Notes: a model not told the origin generated them from the letters alone. A stretch of DNA of 34,819 nucleotides from Mycolicibacter heraklionensis (GCA_001673575.1 LZME01000056.1:1-34819); one strand, 5' to 3'; numbered from the stretch's first letter, positions 1 through 6,049 are shown. Numbers and translations: made by a program.

Positions 1-76
1 TCTGGACCAAGACCGCCGACCAAATCCTGGCCAGCATCGGGAACTACTGCACCCGAATTAATGACTCAGGACACTA
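1..76 (+). mobile_element. Right end of an IS630-family insertion sequence
   Basis: A plus-strand frame encoding WTKTADQILASIGNYC and ending RINDSGH then TAG resembles the C terminus of IS630-family transposases. Its stop codon lies in CTAG (74-77), and IS630 is known to insert at the TA of CTAG. The junction with the interrupted portal gene is therefore placed at TA 75-76. The rest of the element is outside the window, so terminal repeats cannot be compared. The family call rests on the recalled C-terminal pattern. Confidence 0.55.
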
Positions 77-77
77 G
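1..77 (+). CDS. IS630-family transposase, C-terminal 24 residues (partial)
   Basis: The frame is open from the window edge (first full codon at 3) to TAG at 75-77. The residues WTKTADQIL followed by an aromatic/Cys segment and a final SGH match the tail of DDE transposases of the IS630 group. The catalytic DDE residues would lie to the left, outside the window, so activity cannot be judged. The stop codon may be supplied by the CTAG target duplicated at the insertion site. Only the family is proposed, from a short fragment. Confidence 0.5.
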   Translation, partial: WTKTADQILASIGNYCTRINDSGH

Positions 78-321
78 CAACAAAGGCGGCCCATGCAGCG
101 GGATCATCAAACCCGGTGATCCTCAACCGCTCGGCAAGGCTCGACACCGCCAACGCCGGAACATTCACCGACATCCGGCACAGCCGATTGTTCAGTGCCT
201 TGCGCGACTCAGGGGATAGAAACGCTAGGGGTTGCCTGCCCTCGGCATACAGCCTCAGGGTGCCGTAGTGGTGTTGCGGCGCGTCGAGTTCGGCCAGCAG
301 ATCATGCAGCAGTTCATTCAT
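58..321 (-). pseudogene. Phage portal protein, N-terminal fragment interrupted by an IS
   Basis: The 87-residue frame starts with an ATGA overlap on the stop of the terminase gene, the usual terminase-to-portal order. Residues of the type YAEGRQPLAFLSPESRKAL, then NNRLCRMSVNVPALAV and LAERLRITGF, match the N terminus of SPP1 gp6-like portal proteins, which are normally over 400 residues. The reading frame ends at TAA 58-60, inside sequence that also encodes the tail of the putative IS630 transposase. The portal has therefore been cut by the insertion. The remainder could lie beyond the IS, outside the window. A full portal would form the dodecameric DNA channel of the capsid; this fragment cannot. 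Confidence 0.65.
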
Positions 322-1775
322 CGGGTGATCACTCGGAATCGTTTCTTTTGCTTGCCCGCAAGCCAGGTGGCGCGGGAGTAGGCCATGACCAGGGCGGCGG
401 CCAGATCAATACGCGGGGCATCCTTGGATCGGCCCGCCTTGCCCAACTTGAGGCCGCCGTCTGCGGTGTCCACCACCGACGCCGCTAGAACGTGCCCACG
501 TAGATCCGCGTCGCCTGAATGCGTCATGCGCCCGTTGACAATTGCGGAATGTAGAGCCGTGGTCATGGCGGTTAGTCGCCGCCCACTCTGCGGTATCTCC
601 ATCACCGGAATGCCCTCGGCGGCAAGCACTTGCAGAGTGCGGGTCCAACGGTGCGGATCGGCAGAGAGTTCTAGGACGTTCCACCGCTGACATGCGTCCC
701 TGATGGCCTGTTCAACGGCCAAAACGTCAATCCGGTGGTCGGGGCTATCCTCAGGCCGAAACAGCCGGTAGGTAGCAACGTGCGGGGTAGCCGAGACAGT
801 CGCCACCACTAGGGCGGTGCAGTCGCGGGAATGGCTGCCATCCAAGCCGATCACCACATCAACGCCATCGGGCACGCCCTCTCCAGTGCCCAGCACATCC
901 CACACATCGGCAGTCACAAACGGGTTCTCGTTATCGGTAACCCACTGCACCAACCGAACCCGCCGAAAATGACTTTCGGTCATCTTCGGCGGCTGTAGAG
1001 CGGCCAGGGCATCCCGAAACAAGAAATCGTCTAGCGCGGGGTTGGACAGCTCCCAACAGTGTTGACAGTCGGTCGGGTGGTCCTCGAAACCGGCGGCGCT
1101 GATCTCGACATACACCTGCGACATGTCGTCGGGATGGGTCCGGGCGTGGTCCCGGAACCCCGCCAGCACGTTGTCCGGTCGCGGTCCGGGCGTGCCGATG
1201 ACCAGAACCGTTGACTCTTTTTGCTTGCCGCTGGCCAGCGCCACAACCTCGTAAGCCTCGGTAGCGACCCGCCCGCCCTCGTCAACGATGCACAACGTGG
1301 GGTTCCGGCCCTCAAGAGCCGCCGGGGTACCTGGCAAGCAGGCCATCTCGGACTCGATGCCAGGAACAACCAGGCGGTCCTTATAGGCGGTTACGCGGCA
1401 TTCCAGCTCGGGGTTGCGGGCGACCATCTTGGCCGCCATGCCGAACACCAGGCCCGCCTGCCGCTCATCAACGGCCACCACGTCAACCGATGCGCCCCGG
1501 CCCGTCATCAGCACCCATACCGCTAACGCCGCTGCCAGGGATGACTTCCCGTTGCCGCGCGGCATGGCGACCGCCGCTAACCGGGGGCGGGGCTGCGGGT
1601 CGAACACTTGCGATACGATGTCCACCTGCCAGTCGCGGGGTTCCATTGCTTCGCCGTCGCCGAAAAGCAAGTAACGACAAGCGAATTCGCGGAACTGCAC
1701 GCTAGGTATCCCGCTTGACGAAAAGTCCAGCGGGTCAGTAACTCTCGGCGGTTTAGGTCCGCGCTTGGCGGCCAT
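318..1775 (-). CDS. Phage terminase large subunit
   Basis: A 485-residue protein from ATG at 1775; an upstream TTG at 1790 is possible, and neither start has a clear ribosome site. It packages DNA into proheads with an ATPase motor and a nuclease. The Walker A motif is MPRGNGKS (about residues 71-78), and the Walker B with catalytic acid is LCIVDE (about 161-166). The C-terminal half has an RNase H-like nuclease start, VVIGLDGSHSRDCTALV, with the conserved Asp. Length is normal for actinophage TerL. The stop overlaps the portal start by ATGA, implying translational coupling. No small terminase is recognised upstream; the 250 bp before it holds only dyads. All visible motifs are intact, unlike the interrupted portal downstream. 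Confidence 0.93.
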   Translation of the reverse strand: MAAKRGPKPPRVTDPLDFSSSGIPSVQFREFACRYLLFGDGEAMEPRDWQVDIVSQVFDPQPRPRLAAVAMPRGNGKSSLAAALAVWVLMTGRGASVDVVAVDERQAGLVFGMAAKMVARNPELECRVTAYKDRLVVPGIESEMACLPGTPAALEGRNPTLCIVDEGGRVATEAYEVVALASGKQKESTVLVIGTPGPRPDNVLAGFRDHARTHPDDMSQVYVEISAAGFEDHPTDCQHCWELSNPALDDFLFRDALAALQPPKMTESHFRRVRLVQWVTDNENPFVTADVWDVLGTGEGVPDGVDVVIGLDGSHSRDCTALVVATVSATPHVATYRLFRPEDSPDHRIDVLAVEQAIRDACQRWNVLELSADPHRWTRTLQVLAAEGIPVMEIPQSGRRLTAMTTALHSAIVNGRMTHSGDADLRGHVLAASVVDTADGGLKLGKAGRSKDAPRIDLAAALVMAYSRATWLAGKQKKRFRVITR

Positions 1776-1811
1776 ACTGGCCAATGGCAAACAATCTAGC
1801 TAACTAGTGCA

Positions 1812-1830
1812 TCTATCCATAGAGGATAGA
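1812..1830. repeat. Inverted repeat upstream of terminase (possible operator)
   Basis: TCTATCC and GGATAGA form perfect 7-bp arms around a 5-base spacer, 37 bp upstream of the terminase ATG. It lies in the only sizeable gap of the packaging operon and next to an ACTAGTGC sequence resembling the ACTAGTAC repeats flanking the excisionase gene. A repressor or activator site is an inference. Confidence 0.35.
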
Positions 1831-1878
1831 CTGTCGTAATTAATTCGGCCGGGCCCCTTCGCCCGCTCCGTATGTTTC

Positions 1879-1897
1879 GATACCCTCGGGGGGTATC
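1879..1897 (-). terminator. Short stem-loop between HNH and terminase genes
   Basis: GATACCC and GGGTATC form 7-bp arms with the loop TCGGG. It sits downstream of the HNH gene stop and upstream of terminase. There is no U-run on the minus strand after it, so it may be an attenuator, a processing site or a protein site rather than a true terminator. Confidence 0.3.
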
Positions 1898-2041
1898 CCC
1901 CTACTGTTTGTGCTGAGTTATGTTGCGCAGCAAAACGTTTCGGACGTCTCGCAAGCGGGCCGTTGGCGGGGTCCCGGCGATGGCGCGATCGGCTCCACCT
2001 GTGCCGTCGGCGTACGATTCCAGCAAACTATCTGGGTAGTG

Positions 2042-2392
2042 CTAGCAAACCCTTGTGCAACGTGGTCCGCGTGCTGGGCCTCGTAGGTTGTTGCACCGCT
2101 TGCAAACCACCGCGATATCGGACAAGCGAATTGGGAGCCCTAATGCGTGGCGCCGCCATGCAGTCGGGGTGTGGTCGGCCTCTAGGTGGTCAGTGCTGCC
2201 GCAGTCGGCGCAGAACGGCTGTAACCGGCGTGCCCGTGCCGAGAGTCGCTGCCACGCGCTGCCATACCCTCGATCTGCCGCACTGGCCTCATTCCAGTTG
2301 GATCGGTCGCGCGGCTGATGGCACTCGGCACACCGGGTGCTGGCTACGGGTTCGCCACAACGCAGACACGGGCGTGGGATACCGGCGGTCAT
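2042..2392 (-). CDS. HNH endonuclease, phage packaging type
   Basis: A 116-residue protein from ATG at 2392; a TTG at 2431 would add 13 residues. The N terminus has two CxxC pairs (CLRCG and CAEC), typical of a zinc ribbon. The HNH core is CADCGSTDHLEADHTPTAW followed by IAVVCKRCNNLRG, giving the His-Asn/Cys metal site and a structural CxxC pair. HNH proteins encoded next to the large terminase are a common phage arrangement and stimulate cleavage of packaging sites. The gene lies between the small-protein operon and terminase, all on one strand. Its role in packaging is inferred from position. Confidence 0.85.
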   Translation of the reverse strand: MTAGIPRPCLRCGEPVASTRCAECHQPRDRSNWNEASAADRGYGSAWQRLSARARRLQPFCADCGSTDHLEADHTPTAWRRHALGLPIRLSDIAVVCKRCNNLRGPARGPRCTRVC

Positions 2393-2459
2393 GGGTTCAT
2401 CTCGGCCAGCGGGCGCACCGGCAAGTCGCAAGCAAGCTGGGCGGTTCGCGGCGGGAGCA

Positions 2460-2696
2460 CTAGCGGCACTCCCGCTGAGCTGCCCTCAATTGGTCAGCGG
2501 CGGCCCCGATGCGCGGCGAGGTGGTAGCGGTCGCAAGTAAGGTCGCTAACCGGTCGGCCAGCTCCGGAGTGAAGGCGATAATGATCCGACCGTGCGCAGG
2601 GTCATCGCACTGAATCGAGATGGCGTCGCCGTCAGTGCGGCGCGGGTGGTAGCTCACCCTGAGGGTGTTGGGATCGGGCTGAATCAGGGTGGTCAT
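2460..2696 (-). CDS. Hypothetical phage protein, 78 aa
   Basis: The start is ATG 2696, chosen because it has a GAGGAA ribosome site 5 bases upstream and overlaps the stop of the preceding small gene as ATGA. A longer frame from 2756 is possible but has no such support. The protein has a beta-rich N-terminal half (LRVSYHP, ISIQCDD, GRIIIAFTP) and a helical C-terminal half rich in Ala, Leu and Arg. No family is recognised. It is third in a coupled trio that feeds into the HNH and terminase genes, so a role in the element's life cycle rather than host metabolism is likely. Confidence 0.65.
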   Translation of the reverse strand: MTTLIQPDPNTLRVSYHPRRTDGDAISIQCDDPAHGRIIIAFTPELADRLATLLATATTSPRIGAAADQLRAAQRECR

Positions 2697-2866
2697 CCAA
2701 GTTCCTCGCGGCGCTCGATGTGGAGTTCCTCGGCCTCGCGCCGGTCGGCGGCGCACTGGGCGCAGGCCGGGTGGCAGGCCAGTGGCGCCACCCGTGTCAG
2801 CTGTGGCGCCTCAATTGGCCGTTGTGCCAGCTGTGCCAGTTGTGCCACGGTTTGAAGCTCGGTCAC
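2693..2866 (-). CDS. Small Cys-containing protein, 57 aa, coupled on both sides
   Basis: The frame runs from GTG 2866 to TGA 2693-2695. Its start overlaps the stop of the upstream gene (GTGA) and its stop overlaps the start of the downstream gene (ATGA), which is strong evidence that it is translated. The protein begins VTELQTVAQLAQLAQR, an amphipathic heptad-like helix. Its middle carries CHPACAQC, a possible zinc knuckle, and its tail is very charged (REAEELHIERREE). No family is recognised. Function is unknown; a zinc-stabilised helical adaptor is one guess. Confidence 0.6.
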   Translation of the reverse strand: MTELQTVAQLAQLAQRPIEAPQLTRVAPLACHPACAQCAADRREAEELHIERREELG

Positions 2867-3138
2867 GCCGGAGTCAGCTTCGCAAGTCGTTCAAGTAGCA
2901 CACGGCGCTGAATCTCGGGGTCGGCGGAGTAAGCGCCCCGATGAACACGGGTAAGCAGTGAGCGGTCAGCTAAATGGCACAGCGTTCGGATGGCTTGGCC
3001 GCGGGTCACCGCCAATCCTTCGGAGACGTCCCGGACGTGAACGACACCGTGGCCGCGCACAAATTCCAGGACGTCATTGGCGAGAGTTCCGGGCCGCCCG
3101 CATCCGGGACAGGGTTCGTCCATTGCAATTCCATTCAT
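2863..3138 (-). CDS. Winged-helix protein with N-terminal CxxC, 91 aa
   Basis: The start ATG 3138 is favoured by a TAATAT -10 box 8 bases upstream (leaderless); ATG 3123 is the alternative. The N terminus has DEPCPGCGRPG, half of a zinc site. The body, ANDVLEFVRGHGVVHVRDV then GQAIRTLCHLADRSLL and RVHRGAYS, reads as a winged-helix DNA-binding fold with a beta wing. It heads the operon leading to HNH and terminase. It could be an operon regulator, or occupy the DNA-recognition role of the missing small terminase; the sequence does not distinguish these. It is coupled to the next gene by a GTGA overlap. Confidence 0.7.
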   Translation of the reverse strand: MNGIAMDEPCPGCGRPGTLANDVLEFVRGHGVVHVRDVSEGLAVTRGQAIRTLCHLADRSLLTRVHRGAYSADPEIQRRVLLERLAKLTPA

Positions 3139-3140
3139 CT

Positions 3141-3159
3141 GGGTAAATATTAATTTCCC
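3141..3159 (-). promoter_or_regulatory. Leaderless -10 box inside an imperfect dyad
   Basis: On the minus strand TAATAT (3152-3147) lies 8 bases before ATG 3138. It is embedded in an imperfect palindrome running from GGGTAAAT to AATTTCCC. Overlap of dyad and -10 suggests a repressible promoter for the packaging operon, perhaps autoregulated by the winged-helix product. Confidence 0.45.
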
Positions 3160-3483
3160 AAATTCAGATTACCATCGAATTTCGGCCTAGGTCCGTCGCG
3201 GCAGAATATTCATGCTACGGTTTAAATAGATGGACAATTGAATAGCCCACGATTAACAGTCGGGGATGAGACATCCGTTAGACGGGGAAAAGCAATCATG
3301 CCCAGTGATGGCCCGAAGTACACGCCTGATTCTCACTGAGCATCCGATTGGTGACACCAGGAACGTAACAAGCCGGAGCCGGAACGTTCGCAAGAGTTTG
3401 GTGCCCAAGTGCCCGCCCCGGCCCACATGGGGGCAGGACTGTTGTTTAGGGGGATTGATCAGGTGCAACGCCTACGGCGGACG
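3160..3483. other. Intergenic stretch without a supported gene
   Basis: This gap separates the two minus-strand operons of the element. It is AT-rich at 3160-3270. A plus-strand frame (3266-3514) is open but has no recognisable fold or ribosome site, and it runs through the terminator of the opposite strand. It is therefore not called as a gene. Regulatory sequence or a small RNA is possible but not shown. Confidence 0.5.
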
Positions 3484-3531
3484 CAAACAAAGAAAAGGAC
3501 GGGGAAGCAGATGAAGGTCTGTTCCCCGTCC
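3484..3531 (-). terminator. Intrinsic terminator of the integrase-side small-gene operon
   Basis: On the minus strand GGACGGGGAACAGA pairs with TCTGCTTCCCCGTCC, with a single bulge and a short loop. The stem is followed at once by TTTTCTTTGTTT. It begins 13 bases past the stop of the 64-residue gene. A hairpin with a U-rich tract of this quality is rare in mycobacterial DNA and supports phage origin. Confidence 0.85.
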
Positions 3532-3543
3532 CCGGCGTTCGGG

Positions 3544-3738
3544 TCAATCCTCGGCGGCCGTTGCGTCGTGTAGGTCGGCGGCGATCAGAGTTGCCGACCC
3601 CCTGGCGAGGTTTTCAGTTTTGAACGGTCCATCAACCTGGATGAATACCGACCATCCGCCGCTATCCCTGAATATTTTTACCGCATCTGGATTTGCTAGG
3701 TGTTGGTGGTGGAGTTTGAAAAATTCTTTCGGGGTCAT
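3544..3738 (-). CDS. Hypothetical phage protein, 64 aa
   Basis: It starts with ATG 3738, overlapping the stop of the gene before it by ATGA, and ends just before a strong terminator. The sequence has a basic helical N terminus (TPKEFFKLHHQHL), a central strand pair (AVKIFRDSG, WSVFIQVDG) and an acidic tail. No family is recognised. Being last in a two-gene coupled operon beside excisionase and integrase suggests an early or maintenance function. That is inference only. Confidence 0.6.
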   Translation of the reverse strand: MTPKEFFKLHHQHLANPDAVKIFRDSGGWSVFIQVDGPFKTENLARGSATLIAADLHDATAAED

Positions 3739-4058
3739 AATGCTATGAAGCCCCCCGCCTCCTGCCCGCCCCGGCCCCTGGCGTTTGGGTTCCGAACATC
3801 TTCTATGAGGGCGCGGGCGATCAGTTTGGCTAGTGCGTCGTCAACGTCGCCCATCTCGACGTCCCGCCATTCGGCGGGACTCGCGTAACCGAGTGCGCGC
3901 CAGCCGTCGCCCGCCATGAACTCATCCAGCATGAGCTGTTGTTGTTCGGCGGCATCTTTAATCTCATTAACAAGGCCGGTGGCCTTTTCGCTGTTATGTT
4001 TCATGCCATCGACGGTACGCCCGGTTTCGCGGTACTTCCACAAATTCACTGACGGCAT
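3735..4058 (-). CDS. Hypothetical phage protein, 107 aa
   Basis: The first start is ATG 4058; an internal ATG at 4004 (MKHNSEK) is an alternative. The middle has a helical region rich in Glu and Gln (EIKDAAEQQQLMLDEFM), followed by WRALGYASPAEWRDVEMG. This last segment has the G-Y-x-S-x-x-E-W pattern seen in small phage and plasmid proteins with ParB-like or DNA-binding helices. No firm family is assigned. It is coupled by ATGA to the next gene and shares its terminator. Confidence 0.6.
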   Translation of the reverse strand: MPSVNLWKYRETGRTVDGMKHNSEKATGLVNEIKDAAEQQQLMLDEFMAGDGWRALGYASPAEWRDVEMGDVDDALAKLIARALIEDVRNPNARGRGGQEAGGFIAL

Positions 4059-4111
4059 AATATGTAGACCGAGAATGTTGTAATATCCACAATTATAGGC
4101 GGGCTAATAAG

Positions 4112-4124
4112 TGTGAACTAGTAC
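4112..4124. repeat. Direct repeat copy 1 flanking the excisionase gene
   Basis: TGTGAACTAGTAC occurs here and again at 4464-4476, one copy on each side of the excisionase-like gene. Both are followed within a few bases by AATTAG. Candidate sites for excisionase, integrase arm binding or a repressor. Confidence 0.45.
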
Positions 4125-4162
4125 GCAATTAGTCGGGCTAGGTATGCAGCAAATGCCGCGCC

Positions 4163-4351
4163 TCACCCGCCCCGGATGGTCGCCAGCTTCTCGGCGTCCG
4201 CCCAACTATCTAGGTCGGCGCGGTCGTAGAACACTCTGCCGCCGAGCCGGTAGGCCCTTGGGCCGGTGCCCGATGTTCGCCACCACCGGAGTGTGTTGGC
4301 TGGAATATTCAGATAGGCCGAAGCCTGTTGGAGTGTCATGCGTTCAGACAC
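4163..4351 (-). CDS. xis: Excisionase-like helix-turn-helix protein
   Basis: A 62-residue protein from GTG 4351; ATG 4339 is in frame, and AGGGG lies about 7 bases before the GTG. The sequence MTLQQASAYLNIPANTLRWW then GTGPRAYRLGGRVFYDRADL is the MerR-like winged HTH of the phage excisionase/AlpA family. The HTH is followed by a short wing and a recognition segment that ends in a helix beginning DSW. It lies just downstream of the integrase gene on the same strand. In tyrosine-integrase elements this protein bends att DNA and directs excision. It may also regulate the flanking repeats. Confidence 0.8.
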   Translation of the reverse strand: MSERMTLQQASAYLNIPANTLRWWRTSGTGPRAYRLGGRVFYDRADLDSWADAEKLATIRGG

Positions 4352-4463
4352 GGATTGCCCCTAGTGATTAAGCGGGGCTGGGCATGGTCTGGGGCGGCCC
4401 AGCTCCGTCAAGCACCGACTGTACCAGCGAATCACCAGAAATGCCCATCAGCAACAACTGAAC

Positions 4464-4476
4464 TGTGAACTAGTAC
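4464..4476. repeat. Direct repeat copy 2 flanking the excisionase gene
   Basis: Second perfect copy of TGTGAACTAGTAC, 8 bases before the end of the integrase gene. A partial third form, ACTAGTGC, occurs near 1803 before terminase. Confidence 0.45.
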
Positions 4477-4483
4477 AACAGAA

Positions 4484-5797
4484 TTAGCGACCCGCTGCTT
4501 TTACGGCGCTGTCCATCGCGGCGGCGAGGTTGTCAAAGTCATCGGGCAGCATATGGCTGTATACATTCATGGTGGTGGTGGCGTTCCGGTGCCCCAACAG
4601 CTTTTGGACGGTGACAATCGAAGCGCCGGACGCCAGCGCCAGCGATCCGGCCGTGTGCCGCAGGGTGTGGGGGGTCGCACCGGTCAGCCCAAGCTTCTCG
4701 ACGGCCTTGTTGAACCGGACTCGAAACCACCCGACCGTCATAGCGCCGCCGTCGGGGCCGGGAAACACATACTCGTCGGGGTCGCGGCCCGCCACCGCTA
4801 GCCGCAGCTCATCAAGACATTCCGTAGTCAAGATGGGCACCGGGCGGCGCTGGTGAGTCTTGGTGTCGCCCTCAACGAGGCCCTGGCCGCGAACGCCAGT
4901 GATTCCCCTTGACACGTTCACGCGGCGGGCGACTAGGTCCACGTCGCGCACCCGCAACGCGGCGGCCTCACCGAACCGCAGGCCCGAGTACGCCAGGAAC
5001 CGCACCATTGCATCAAGCGGGGTCAACGACGGGCGGGTGTCGCTGCGTTGTCGAACCGGCGCGCTGGCGATCTCGGCCGCAAGCCGCCGCACTTGTTCGT
5101 GGGTCAGCGCAAGTTCTTTGCCGGTTGGCTTGCCCGGTAGCTCGATGTCGTCTGCCGGGTTGACCGCTAGATATTTAGCCCGCACGGCGTAGCCGAGCAC
5201 CTGGTGCACCACGTTGTGGGTTTGGATGACGCGCGCGGGGGAGAGTCCCGTCGGCACTACGTTGCCCTCGGCGTCCCGCTTGGGGTGCTTTCGCGCGGCG
5301 GGGTCGGTCGACAGCCATGTGAACCAGGTTTGTAGTCGTTCGTGGGTGATGTCCCTCAACGGTTCGTCACCCCATTTGGGCAAAATCACGACATCGAGCA
5401 GGCCGTCATAGCCCGCCACAGTCTTGGCGGCCCGGTTGGCGGCCCGCTTAGCGGCCAACCATGCCGCGGCCACGGTGGCGAAGGTGACAGCCGAGCGTTT
5501 CGGGTCTGCGTAGGTGCCGGTCATTAGGCCGGTGGTAACTCCAGCTGCGTGGCGTTCCGCGTCTGCTTTGCGTTCGAACGATTTGGATGCCTCGTGCCCG
5601 TCGTTGTCGACCCACCGGGCGAGCCAGCGCCGACCCTGCCCGTGGCGGGCGGTGGCCACCAGCGTGCCGGGCTGCCCATGCTTGGGGTCCGCACACCAGG
5701 AACCGGGGCCGTCGGCGGGGGGCTTTTCGGCCTTGCGGCGGGGTCTGTGCCACCGATCTTCTACGCGAGCGCGACCCCTTGAGCTGCGCTTTTGCAT
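4484..5797 (-). CDS. int: Phage tyrosine integrase
   Basis: A 437-residue site-specific recombinase starting at ATG 5797, six bases after a TAGACT -10 box. The N terminus is basic and probably binds arm sites. Residues about 103-215 form the SAM-like core-binding domain. The catalytic domain has all expected residues: Arg274 in YSGLRFGE, Lys313 in DTKTHQRR, His377 and Arg380 in HTLRHTAG, His403 in LLGHRN and Tyr413 in NVYSHM. Length is normal for actinophage integrases. It would recombine the element's attP with the adjacent tRNA-Leu gene, aided by the excisionase for the reverse reaction. No damage is seen, so the integrase could be functional even though the portal gene is broken. Confidence 0.96.
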   Translation of the reverse strand: MQKRSSRGRARVEDRWHRPRRKAEKPPADGPGSWCADPKHGQPGTLVATARHGQGRRWLARWVDNDGHEASKSFERKADAERHAAGVTTGLMTGTYADPKRSAVTFATVAAAWLAAKRAANRAAKTVAGYDGLLDVVILPKWGDEPLRDITHERLQTWFTWLSTDPAARKHPKRDAEGNVVPTGLSPARVIQTHNVVHQVLGYAVRAKYLAVNPADDIELPGKPTGKELALTHEQVRRLAAEIASAPVRQRSDTRPSLTPLDAMVRFLAYSGLRFGEAAALRVRDVDLVARRVNVSRGITGVRGQGLVEGDTKTHQRRPVPILTTECLDELRLAVAGRDPDEYVFPGPDGGAMTVGWFRVRFNKAVEKLGLTGATPHTLRHTAGSLALASGASIVTVQKLLGHRNATTTMNVYSHMLPDDFDNLAAAMDSAVKAAGR

Positions 5798-5803
5798 AGC
5801 ATT

Positions 5804-5809
5804 AGTCTA
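5804..5809 (-). promoter_or_regulatory. -10 box of the integrase gene
   Basis: TAGACT on the minus strand ends six bases before the integrase ATG, giving a leaderless or nearly leaderless transcript. It lies next to the tandem 11-mers, so integrase binding could repress its own promoter. Confidence 0.5.
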
Positions 5810-5813
5810 GCGC

Positions 5814-5835
5814 TCTGCGGACTGTCTGCGGACTG
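5814..5835. repeat. Tandem 11-bp repeat, candidate integrase arm sites
   Basis: TCTGCGGACTG occurs twice in perfect tandem, between the integrase promoter and the tRNA 3' end. Short direct repeats in this position are typical arm-type binding sites of tyrosine integrases. One more partial match was not found on the tRNA side. Confidence 0.5.
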
Positions 5836-5892
5836 TTCCGGCTTGCAGAGCCGACCGTGTCGGGAGCTGAACCGCTCTGAACTGCCTATTCG

Positions 5893-5930
5893 TGGTGCCC
5901 TCGGTGAGATTCGAACTCACACTGCACGGG
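5893..5930 (-). other. Probable att core within the tRNA 3' half
   Basis: Elements with tyrosine integrases use the anticodon or T-arm part of tRNA genes as crossover cores, and the intact tRNA here directly borders the integrase. The exact core cannot be defined because the other junction is outside the window. Confidence 0.4.
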
Positions 5931-5969
5931 TTTTGAATCCGTTTCCTCTGCCAGTTGGGATACGAGGGC
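5893..5969 (-). tRNA. tRNA-Leu (CAA), 3' end is the probable attachment site
   Basis: Read on the minus strand, the acceptor arms GCCCTCG and CGAGGGC pair perfectly, followed by A and an encoded CCA. The D arm has TCC/GGA around a loop with the invariant GG. The anticodon loop is TTCAAAA (anticodon CAA). The T arm is GTGAG-TTCGAAT-CTCAC. The variable region is only five bases, whereas leucine tRNAs normally have a long variable arm. The top of the anticodon stem has an A-C mismatch. A TAAGGT box at 5993-5998 on the minus strand is a possible promoter. The 3' end faces the integrase gene, so the element probably entered here and regenerated the gene. Confidence 0.9.
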
Positions 5970-6049
5970 CCTGCGCTGATGCGCGGCTTCCTACCTTAGA
6001 CGATGCCCCTCGGGGTTGCCCCAACCGGCAGCCACGACAGAATAGGGGG

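Larger units (their letters stand above)
1..5892 (-). mobile_element. Integrated phage-like element (one end), at tRNA-Leu
   Basis: All recognisable genes from the truncated portal to the integrase lie on the minus strand. They include integrase, excisionase-like HTH, HNH endonuclease, large terminase and portal, and the integrase directly abuts the 3' end of a tRNA gene. That is the classic layout of a tyrosine-recombinase element integrated into a tRNA 3' end. Intergenic DNA here is visibly more AT-rich than in the core genes to the right. Integrase to terminase is only about 2.7 kb, and no repressor, primase, helicase or small terminase is recognised in between. The left end and second att site lie outside the window. 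Whether it is a satellite, a minimal prophage or a remnant cannot be settled here. Confidence 0.85.

Noticed and set aside
1963..2463. Plus-strand frame of 166 codons opposite the HNH gene
   Set aside because: Shadow of the HNH gene, which has clear zinc and HNH motifs on the minus strand.
3266..3514. Plus-strand frame of 82 codons in the intergenic gap
   Set aside because: No recognisable fold or ribosome site, and it overlaps the strong minus-strand terminator.
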